Positions 36,001 to 48,000 of a stretch of 64,000 bases of DNA are shown piece by piece. Source of the DNA: Hyposmocoma kahamanoa (Eukaryota; Arthropoda; Insecta; Lepidoptera; Cosmopterigidae); the NCBI RefSeq assembly GCF_003589595.1, contig NW_020653851.1, positions 23,838,326-23,902,325 on the forward strand, written 5' to 3'. The position numbers and the translations under genes were made by a program. Position 1 is the stretch's first letter. Every line of letters starts with the position of its first letter. The notes beneath the pieces were generated by a model, which worked only from the letters and a program-made list of their open reading frames with translations, searched no databases and was not told the origin of the DNA.

Positions 36001-39000
36001 CGGTTTGAATCCAACTGGGTTGAAGTGAATTCTTACTAAGTGTTCGATCTTGCTTTAATAAATGTTATATAAAATTCATTGTGTACATGTATTTTTTTAA
36101 TGACGGGACGAACAAATCTTGCGCCTGGTAGTAAACGACACGCCTGTTCATAGCAGCTTCAACTGCCGCCCATAACTTCTGAGGGTCACTGCGCCCGTCA
36201 GCTTTAGATATAAGTTGAAAGTCCCGTGTGTCTGTAATTTCACCCACAATGCTTACGTTACTGTTTGGCGGCAGAAATAAGTAAGGTGACGGTACTTCCA
36301 CCGACGAGCTCTTTCACAAGGAGATCTACTGCTACCGAAATTCTCCTATTTAAGTAAAAAAAAAGTTGTCGACTCTTAAACTTTTCATTTTAAAAGTTGT
36401 CATTCATCATTTACAAATGCGGACTTATTAAACCAAAAGGGTGCAAAATTAATTATCAGTAATACGATAATTCTCATGATTAATTGTGTTAATTTATAAC
36501 CGTGATAAAAGATTTGTTGTTGTTATCGGTTATCATTGACAGTTAATCACCATTTCCAATTTGGAACAACCTACGTTGTCCTATACGAACAGCAGTGTCT
36601 GAAGCACTATTAACTTTCAAACGAAAATGTTTTACGTAGCTGTTTGAAAATCAATTTCGGACGCAGGCTATATGAAGTAGGCTTGTGTTGATATATCTTG
36701 TGTACCATTGGTATTGTGCAATTTAAATTTACTATTATTATTGTTATTATTATTCAATTCACATTAGACATATTATATTTTTTAGCTCTTTGTTTTCTAT
36801 TATAATAAGAAATAAAAAATTATTTCTTATTTCCGTATAAATTATTTAATATTGTAACATAGTTTCTAAAGTATTTTGCATGCACATGTCAAATAAAGCA
36901 TTTTACTTTATTTATTTTATTTTATCTATATTTATTTTATAACTGTACATACATATATTGTATATTGATTATGTTAGGCTAAACCTTTGCGTAACTGACT
37001 AACTTACTTACTTTATTATAACGATACAAATGTGTGTACCACTTTTAGCTTTATAACACTTAAAGTTCGTGACCCCGAGTCGTTAAAAAATACGTAATGT
37101 TGCAAATACTAGTAATCTAGACTTCAATCCAAAAATGGATTAATCCACTAAGACCCCTCGAGACCCCAAAGAATTCGTCATAGCGGATATTAAAAGAGTT
37201 GAAATTTGCTCTCTATTAGTAAAAACTTTTAATTAGTAAAAAATTAGTTAAGGTCACACAAATATTTACGGGGATCTCTGCGTGGCAGACCAGCATGGAA
37301 ACAGTTTGGCCTCGGAGGTAATGATAAAAATAAAAATTCTTTTTATGTCCCACTGTTGGAAAAATACTCATATCTCCTTTAAGAAGAGGGTTACGCTAAG
37401 CTGACTCAAGGCGAGTTTTTGTACGGGTTGTGAAACTTCTACGACAGCAGGTTTCATCGCGACATGGTGGTTAAGTCGCGACCCTGGAACGCTCCTTCAC
37501 CCCATATTAAAAAAGCGCCGAATGAAATATCTTTCAAGAAATTATAATAGCTCGCAATTCCATGCTGAAGGCTTCATCTGCATCTCATTAGTTTGACATG
37601 TATGTGTGTATTATACAGGATGTCTCACGGCTATGTAATGCGGAGGGAAGTACTTTTAATATTGTACATAGGATACCCATTGCTTCAAGGAGACTTTATT
37701 TTATTTTTAAAAGTAAGTAATACTGCATTCTAAGATTTGCTTTAAAAAGTTGCTTGGCTCATCCGGGAATTGCACCGAGCAAATGTGAAAAAAAAAACAA
37801 TCTGTATTTGTATGACGATCGAAAGGGTATATATTGTTTATATACTTATGCTTAGGTGTTATAATATTGTATTGTATATTTATGTACGTAAATTATGTAT
37901 CATAATTATTTATTAACTAAAATCTTATCTGTTTTTTATCTTAGTTTGTCATGTTATAGACCACCTGTTAATTTTTCTGAACCCAGCTGTCTGATTAGCT
38001 GGTGGAGAATGTCTAATGGTCTAAAGTCAGCTATTTCTACTTTTTTACGTGCAATATAGTTTAAATATATAAATAAATGTTCGCTTTCCCCCTTACCGAG
38101 AGGTATTGCTAATAAAGATTTGTAAATATAAGTAACTAATGTGAGTAATTGAATATCAAATTACATCCAAGTAACTTAGAAATTAGAAATTAGGTTACAC
38201 ACGGCGAGTTTAAGCATCGATACAAACGCGCGATTGCAGCTATGCAATCGCCTAATAAATCCCAAGTGTAGCGAAGCAAATGCACGCTAGTATCGTTGCA
38301 GTCACGCATTTGTATCGCTGCTAAAAATCGTCGTCTGTAACCGCTCTTAAAGTCAAGGTTATTTGTGAATATAGACTAGGAACCGTCGATCTGAGAGGTA
38401 CATATTTTTGGAAACAGCTATTTTCCCATTAGGCTACCATAGCTAATTACAATACGTCCAAAACTTCACTCAAGTATATTTCGTCTAAAAGAATCTACGA
38501 AATATATTCATGTATTCTTTTTGATTACAATAGCTTTGAGTGGGATTAGGCGCGTCGGTTGCGTTTTATTTCCTTTATGGGTGCGCCCGATTGTGGCCTA
38601 TTTCGTGCCGCATATTTCTCTCTCAGTAACAGTAAGTTATTTACTATACATCTACAAAGAAAGCAAACATGTACACTTTGACTCAAATTGCGACTCTAGT
38701 TCCTACTTAGTTACATGTTTTTACGAATGAGTTGAAAAACATGACAATTTGAAATACAATTTTTGTAACGATGAAAAAGAGACATTGTAGTTACTGTAAA
38801 AGGCTCAATTTGTGCTGTATGAATTGTATTTTGGCACGCAACATAATGTGTAGCAGTATTAGAGTGCTCGTTGGAGTGTAAATGTTTGGAAAGTATATTG
38901 CGACGACACATTCCGGAGACGTTGAGAAGCGTCACGAGAAGGATGCCACAGAGGCGGACCTAGCTATTATATATTTCAAGCGCCCTTACGGATATTGTGT

Positions 39001-42000
39001 TGTTCACCTGTTCCTTCTTCAGTTTCATAGAAAGTTCGGAGCACTCAACTCTCACGTTATTAACTTACCACCCATTCTCACGAAGCGCTTTGCTTCTTTC
39101 TTCTTGATATGTATCAAGAATTCCTTAACCGTATGTACGGTTAAGGAATGGAATAAGGGTTTAATTAACATCAGATGAGATAGTGGTTTGCCATCTTTTT
39201 TGTACGTTTATTATTAAATAAATATTAGATAACATCACATACGTTGCTCTGAGTAAGTAGCTGAAGCTGAAGACAATATAGAAAAGTTAGTTTTCTACAT
39301 TGATCCGGCCGGGGATCGAACCCGGAACCTCAGGGATGGCGACATCATGAAAACCGGTGTGCAAGCCACTTGACTACAGAGGCCGAAGGATTAAAAAAAA
39401 CTTAACAGCATGTGAAAAATTCAAAGCAAACATATCACCGCAGGTTAATGTAGATAAAGCATCTAAAATGACCGTAATTTATATTCACATAAAGTGACTT
39501 TATAGAGCAGGGGTTCCCAAATTTATTTTGTCTGCTGCCCACTTTGAGAATAAATTATTTTTTACGCCCCCATTTTTTCACCTAGGTACTTGAAAACCAC
39601 TATACATACCTTCAAATTAAATTAATTATTGTGAGCTATATTATCGGAGATTAAACATTCATCCTAAACGAGACTTTTACTATAACCCGCAAGAGTTAAC
39701 TTGAGACCTGAGCGCAGTAGGTAGTACACAACGGCGCTCAGGTCAACAAGTCGTCGTTACTGCAGGATACTGATAAATTCGGAAAATTGTGAAACTCACG
39801 TCTGCCCATATTCTTTTTGTGTAGAAGCAGTTTGGCTGCAAAAGCGGCAATGGCATTTTTTGTTTTAATTAAATTTAGTTCATCGTTTTGCAGTTGGAGA
39901 TTCATATCGTTGAACAATTTATGCAGGTCTGTCATGTAAGCTATATCATTGTTTGATGTAATGAGCTTGTTGCGCAATTCTGTATCTTTAGTTTCCAAGA
40001 ACTCTATCACAGAGTCAACCAGGTTGTAAAATCGAGTGAGACTATTGCCTCTTGATAGCCAACGAACTTCAGTATGAGACAACAAACGGTTGAAATTTTC
40101 GTCATTAGTAACACAAAGCTGATGAAATAATCTGTCATTCAAAGAGCTGTTACGGATTTTATTGACTGCTTTGTTGACATATTGCAGAGATTGAAATAGT
40201 CGTTCACTTAAATTTCTAGCAACCAAATGTTGTCTATGAATAACGCAATGTACAGCAAGGACATATGGAATTTTATTTTTTAATTACGCTAAGAAGCCTT
40301 AATCATAGCCGGAGCGACATCCGTAGCAACTGATATAATATATTTCAAGGGAATCTATTTTTCATCACAAAACTTTTCCAATGTATTGAATATGTCGAGT
40401 TCTTAGGTTTTCGCGATTGTTACACATAGAAATGAAACTATTTTTCAGTCAACCGTGACCATGGGACCTGTAAAGGGCCCGAAACGTCGATTTGTTTGAA
40501 AAAACAAATATACGCGATTTAAATCCGGAAAAATAGTTTCATTTCCTATGTATTGAATATGGTTTCGCCTTTTGTATCGGTGTTTAAATTTCTAGCAAAC
40601 AATAGTTCTTCACATATTTTCTCATCTTTAATAAACCTCACGTTAGACAGCAACAATGCTTTATTAGTTGGTAAAGTGGACTCGTCGAGCTGACTTGAGA
40701 ATTGACTAGTCCTCAGATGATTGCACAATGATTCTTCAATGTTTTCAGCCATTTCATCAATTTGTCTTTGCACAGAATTATTACTCAAAGGAATTTTTCG
40801 GATAATATCTGCGGCCGGTTTATGAAGCACAGTAGTTATTACTTCCTTTATTGCTGGCAAAATTAACTCTTCTCCGATGTTGTGTGGTTTGTCTTTTTAA
40901 ACAATTGACAAAGAGATATTGTACGAAGTTCGAAGTCCGTCGTCATCTTGTTTAGCAGCCGCCGAAAACAGTTTTGCTACACTTGGCTGAGTATTATGCT
41001 TCTTCTCTAGGGCTTGAAAATATGCTACATTCTTGTCTTTCTTATATGGATGCATTTTATGCAAATGATCTTGCAGTCTTGAAGGCTTCATTGCTTCATT
41101 CGAAAATGTTTTTAGACATAGAAGGCACAAAGGCGACGATGGGTTTGTGAGATTTTCAATGAATCCGAATTTAATTCCGCACAGTATTGCCGTCTCTTCT
41201 TTTTTACTTACGACATTGTTTTGTTTCGAGAAATACGTAAGTACGTGTTAAACTTAAGTACTGCTTATCTATTACGCGCGAAACCGCAAATGAAAATAAA
41301 ATAATTATTACGTTGTTTATATAGGATTGCATAAGCAGCACGCCCCGACAGGTATAAGACAAACATGCATAAACTCGTTTATCTCATTCGACGCTCAATC
41401 GTACTTAACAAGTAAGAACAAGTATTCTATGAACCAGCCGATTGATACAGGCATTCCTGTATCAATCGGCTGGTTCAACAAATCGGGTTATTTAACAAAA
41501 ACTTGTTAAAATACGATTGCCCGCTGTCTATTATCTACGAAAATTATCTATCTAGGAATACTAATAACTATTAAAATGCGAAACGTTTCTTTGTGTCTAC
41601 TTTCATTTTGGAAACGTAGGGACCGATTGACATGATTTTTTTTATTTATTCAGGGAAACAAACAGTCATAAAACGGGTTCTATTTTATTTTTATTTATTC
41701 AATAAAACAGGACAGATATATGAACTACACGGAGAGAAATATCGAACCGAGTTAGTTTGAGCTATCTCTTAATTAATATTTGTTGATGTTCACAAGTTGT
41801 AGTCGAGAGTCGAGAGCTCAGTCGGTGTCTAAGAGTTTTCCTAAATGAAATTTCAAATGTCCCGCTAAGCCTTTACACAACGCCCTCATTTTTTTTCTGG
41901 GTCTCTTATCGCCCTTTAGGCCTGCAGCGCCCACAAGGGGGCGTTATCGCCCACTTTGGGAAAGTCTGTTATATAGGTTAGCCAGGACCGATTTCTCCGA

Positions 42001-45000
42001 TTGAAGTGATGTTAGATGTTCTATACTTCCCTTTTACAATTTATTGCTAATGACGGGTGACAACAAGAGTTTAGGATGTCATTTCTTACCAGGCGCCCGT
42101 AATAATAGTTCCTAGTTTATACAAACATTGTCTTGTAAAAAATATCAATTTGGCGCCATTCCGAATCCTGCCCATGGCCGTTCTGTGTTTTGTCACAAAT
42201 TATCGTCTTGTCGTCCTCTTATTTCGTTCCATTTCTCTTAAGGGACATCGAATATTCGATCCCTTTTATTTCGTCGGAAGTAGTGCTTTTCTTTTCCGAT
42301 TATTTGTGCAAAATTTTACTTTTGGTATGAATGTATGGTTATTGTATAGCTATAATTTCTCCAAGCAACTATTTGAATTGAAGAACGTCCCAAAATACAA
42401 CTTTTACTCAGCGAAAATTTTAAATTAAAATGTGTATACGTGTAACTACGTCTCTGGGTATTTGTGAGTTCACAAATTTTTAGCGTTTGTACATAAATTT
42501 GAACATGAAACTTCCTATTTCCAGGTGTTCAACCTCCGCCGCCCGTACACCTTCGGACCGGACAAGATGGAGGTGTTCGTGTGCGGTCAGCTGGCCAGTG
42601 TGGTACGCCAGGAAATGACCTTCCTGAAACCCGTGCTCAACATCAACGATGCCGGTGACAAAGCCGTGTTGCGTGTGAAGGGCCCAGTTAGTATGACGGG
42701 CGTTTGTGATTTTGATGTAAGTTATCTGTCTGGTGGTAGAGTCATACCAATTTACTTGTTTCTAGTTTTAAATGTTTATATCATTGGTATTTGGATTTAA
42801 ATCTTTTTCTTTATTATTTAGATATTCAGTATATCATTGGTTTTTCTTTTTTTAATCATCTCATTATTTCATTTGACAATGTTTAATATTTCTGCTCTGA
42901 TGTACACTATATTTCTGCTCTATGGTGGGTATTGTGCTGGAGTTGCCTCTTTTTCATGTACAAAAGATTCTTTACATCAAAATTTTTAATAAATATGAGA
43001 TAATACCCAATTCTGTATTTGCCGTTTTTGCCCACGGATTTTGAGCAGAACTGGGTTAAAGCTCGTGTATTTTGGCGCTTTGGGTAAAAACTCGTTTAAA
43101 ACCCGGGCGGGTTGATTTGATTTTAATCCACTGCCCATCCCCGGTTATGTTCAGTTCAGTCCAAAGAATTAAATCAATTTAAAAAATGACATACTGTTAG
43201 TGAAGAACATCCTGAACACAGGTGAATAACGATGAATTAAGAGAGATAGTGGAAGCCGATCCTAGTCAAACTACCCAGGAATTAGCGGCATGGTTTAACG
43301 TTACCTTACCCACAATATTGACACACGCGTCAAATCAATAAAATAAAAAAATACGAAAAATGGGTGCCTCATGATTTGACTGATCTGCAGAAAGAAACGC
43401 GTGTTGAAACTTGTGTTGCCTTGTTGAACCGGTACAGAAATGAAGGAATATTGGATCGAATTGTAACATGTGATGAAAAATGGATTCTTTATGATAATCG
43501 GAAAAGAAAAATGCAATGGCTGACCCCAGGTCAAATGACACAACAGTGTCTTAAAGCAAAACTTACCAATAAAAAGGTAATGGTAACTGTTTGGTGGTCT
43601 TAGCATGGTGTTATTCACTATAGTTTTCTCCGATCTGGTCAAGCAATAACGGCAGATGTCTATTGTGCCGAACTCCGAACCATGTTGACAAAACTAGCAG
43701 TAAAACAGCCCCGACTCATGAATCGATCTTCACCATTATTGCTCCACGACAACGCGAGACCTCACACAGCACGAGAAACCATTTTGACCCTTCAGGAACT
43801 GCAGTTAGAAACCATTCGTCATCCTCCGTATTCACCTGACCTTGCTCCAAAGGACTACCATTTTTTTCGTGATTTGGACAATTATCTACGTGACAAGAAG
43901 TTTTCTTCCCAGGAGGCAGTACAAAATGCTTTCACACAGTTTGTGCAGTCTAGACCGTCGGAGTTCTATCGCAAAGGCATTAATAACCTTCCCATTAGAT
44001 GGCAGCAATGTATAGATAATAATGGCAACTATTTTGATTAAATAAATTTGTTAAAAATTTAAAAAATAAACAATTTAGATTTTCAGTACAAATCGGCAAT
44101 TTCATACTTTAACCCCTATTAGTTAAATCTATTTGACCAAAAAGAAAAAAAATATTCACCAATCTTTTTTTATTGCTTCATGGCTTACCAATAATTTAGT
44201 ATTATAATAAATGTTAATAACTCGTATTGCTGTTAGAATTACTTTAAAATTGTTAAATTATAACATTATATTTGCATGCCAATTGGTGGAATTATGTGTA
44301 TCATCTTTTGTAAACCTTGTTTCAGGCAAAGAAATTTAATTTAATTTCATTACTGACAAGAGGGACCGTATACGATAGGCAACTATTTTAAATGTTTAAC
44401 TCTTCCGAATGGTTAGAAGCACAGAACAATAAATACAGTAGAAGTGGTTAGTTAGCATCCAACGCGTACCAACTATAGGTCTCGAAAGATCTATCTGAAC
44501 TCAGTCCGCCATTTTTGCTTTGTACGGTATGGTTGTGTCATACTTTCTTGCAAATTCTCTAGAATCCTAGAAAAATGCGTCATTGAGATGTTTTGGAGTA
44601 CAAAAATACCGCACCAAAAATGTATTTTCGAGTTATAACCCGTGGTGGTATTTCGTATCATCGGAATATCTAATTTTAATAAATTTTCAATTTTATGTTT
44701 ACCGAAATATTTTTTTTGTTACTGGAAACGAAAGTAAAGCTTATACCCCTGCAAAATGGCCACATGAGTAAAGAAAAATATGGCCGCTTCTTTTCAGTAA
44801 TCGTTCAGTAATTAACCGCTAGATGGCAGTACATTGATGAAATTTCAATATAATATCAAAAGGTTGTAACTTTCAATAATAGGTATTGATGACATTGAAC
44901 TTTCAACGATATGCCAATAGGGTAAAGTTTAAATTATATTAACAATCCAGAATTTGTTATTTCTTTTTAAATTTGAAACAACGACCAATCAATATCAAGA

Positions 45001-48000
45001 TTTTGTAGTGTTTCAAATTAAGAATGTGTGAGTTTTAGCGACATCAGTTCTCATAGTAATCGGCTTACGGCCATTGTTTTTTCTTCTTCTGTGGTTAGAA
45101 GCAATTACGATGATGCGACCATAATGACTGATACAAAATTTGATACGCCAGCATGATAACATTTCCTGTGTCAGCTTAAAAAATTATTTCCTCTGCTAAA
45201 AGAAGTTTGTCCTCCAGGTGCTAAATCTGGATAAGAAGAAGGTGGGCGTAATCAGCAAGCGCTGGTGCGGGCTGCGGGACCTGAATTCCAACGACGACTT
45301 CTTCCAAATCCGATTCCCGGCACAACTCGACGTCAAATACAAGACTGCTGTCATTGGCACTTGCTTCCTTATTGTAAGTACTGCGTAGGGCATGCAAAAA
45401 TCGAGTGATTTTGATAACCGGTTTCTTCGGTTTTTAATTTTCGGTTACCCGGTTATTCGATTTTTCCGGGTATTTTTCTATTGTCTCCCAAATAAACATT
45501 TAAAGTGTCAGAAAACTAAAAAAAACATTAAATCAGAGTTTTCTGGATTATTTTTATTATTTATAACGGAACGGATTTTTATGTATTTTTTTAGCTAGTG
45601 GACTAGCGGCCAATACCATAAAAAATATATTGACAGATCGGATGTCAATGACATTTTTTTTTATAAAACATAATCGCGTATTTGATCTCCATCTCACCTG
45701 ATGGAAAGTGACGATGATGTAGGTGAATGCCTATTCACTCTCGCCTTGAAAAGGCCCAAGTTATAACGTTCAGGGAACAAGTCTGCAGACAGTTCCACTC
45801 CATAGCCGTTCGCTACATAATTGTGGAAGCATAACGCTTCGTGCGAATCTTTGGAATATCCACAACATATGGGTGGAACCCAAGCCTACGCCTGGTCCCC
45901 CGATGATGGAAAGGGGAAGGCGGAATTAAATCGTGTAATTCAATCGCACACTCTCCGTGATATATCCTTTAAAATACCGATAAGCAGGCAACTTTACGGC
46001 GGTGTTCAAGGCTCTGTAGCTTCGCCTCCATTGATTCCGAGTCACCTATAAGCCTCTTGCCACGGTTGTCAATTGAATCCAAAGTGGCCAGTTGATATGT
46101 AGCAGAGCCATCCCAAAGGTGGCAGCAGTACTCCAAGCATGACCGGACTTTCGCTTGGTACAGCTGAAGCAACTGTCCTGGTGTAAAGTAACACCTCACC
46201 ATGGAAAGGATGCTAAGCTTCTTTGCTGCATTTTTAGCCATGGATTCAATGTATCTGCCGAAGTTCAAATAGGTCGACAGGTCCATTCCAAGTAGCTGGA
46301 GACAGTCGGCTATCGGTATGGATATATCACGAAAAGTTGGAGTCAGCTCAAAGGGACGCCTTTGTGGAGAATAGACACACCTGCGTTTTGGTAGCGTTAA
46401 ATTTGACCAGATTGGCATCGCCCCAATCGGAGACTGCCTTGAGCGTCAAATCCAAACGGCTAACCATGGACTCTCGACAAAACTGTATTTCCTCTCCGCT
46501 GACCCTCGCAATGGTCAAGTACCTATCTACAACTGTGCTGTCATCAGCATACGCAAAGGTACCTGGAATTAACATATCATTTATATGCAGCAGAAAGAGA
46601 GTTGCAGACAGTACAGAACCCTGAGGAACTCCGGCATCAATTGTAATGTGTTCGGAAGAGTTGCCTTCTAAGACCACTTGAATCGGACGTTCGCTCAAGA
46701 AATCCGAGAACCAATTGCAAAGGTCAGTGAGAAGCCCATAAGAGGGAAGCTTACTTAATAGACTTGCGTGCCAGACCCTGTCAAAAGCTTTAGAAATGTC
46801 CAAAGACACTGCTTCGCCTTGCAAGTGCTTCGCCTCGCTCCATATGTGACAGGCATACACAAGAAGATCCCCAGTAGGTCGCCCTCGACGGAATCCGTAC
46901 TGGCGATCACTGAGGAGGTCGTTGTCTTCAAGGTATGATAGGAGACGGTTGTTGAGTACACGTTCCATAGTCTTGCAGAGTATGGAAGTGACTGAGATAG
47001 GTCTATAATTGACAGGGTCAGCACTGCTTCCCTTTTTTGGCACAGGTTGCACGTTTGCAAGCTTCCACGACCTGGGAACTGCACCAGTCTCAAGTGAGAG
47101 GCGGTACAGGCGTGTGAGAACAGGAGACCACACAGGCACACAGTTACGCAGGACTATTGCTGGAATTCCATCTGGCCCGCTAGCTTTATGCACGTCTAGA
47201 CTTCGCAGAGTTCTGAGTACCATCCAGTCTGAGGTAAAGAAGGTGGTAGGTATCCTGCGGCATCCAGACGCGAACTCTCTGCAAAGAGTGAGGCGAAGAG
47301 ATTTTTCTTGTTGCATTTTTGTTTCCATCTTTTAAGGACTATCCACACATATTCGGGACGTGCCCGGGACGTGGTCGGGCCGTACTCCGTCAGGGGCTTA
47401 AAAATATCGTTGCGTATATTTAGTATGAACTCGGTCACACATGTCCGTGTCCGGGCCGGGCCCGCAGTTCATACAAACTAACACGCCCCGTCCACGTCCC
47501 GGGCACGGCCCTGATGTGTGTGGATAGTCCTTAAATCTCCTTTAATTTTTTTTCATCATCCAAGCTATAATCTTAGACTATTCCATCCTCTAATCCTATA
47601 ACGAAATTTTTTTCCATCATACAAGATTTAATTAAATGTTTTTGAGTAATTTAGCGTTTAAGTGTTGCTGCTTTTTGGACTTTTTTAGTATAGCAGTGTT
47701 ACTGGTAATTAATTTAACACACACTCAACATAGCCCTGCACTAGGGAAACCCTGTGTCGCGGGTGCCATGGACACACACATAGACAACCACAAATTACAC
47801 CCAAACTCACGAGATAAATAAATGTAGGTCATACAAATATTTCTCCCGCCCCGGGAATCGAACCTGGGACCTCTGCGTGGCAGTCCGGCATGGTAACCGT
47901 TCTGCCACAGAGGCAGTTTTTTAACACATCTATCACACTTTTGTATTAAATCAATAAAAAAATGCAGGTCATAATATTTTTTTTTTCTTATTCCGCTGAG

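Larger units (their letters stand above)
39508..41968 (-). mobile_element. hAT transposon, internally decayed, ends and duplication visible
   Basis: Left end CAGGGGTTCCCAAA and complemented right end CAGACTTTCCCAAAG are hAT-type. Flanks TTATAGAG (39500-39507) and TTATATAG (41969-41976) form an 8-bp target duplication with one mismatch. Inside lies a broken transposase gene. Inserted in intron 1 of scramblase 1 on the opposite strand. Confidence 0.8.

Noticed and set aside
39120..39149. Rho-independent terminator
   Set aside because: A hairpin is present, but there is no T-run in a suitable place and the sequence is eukaryotic.
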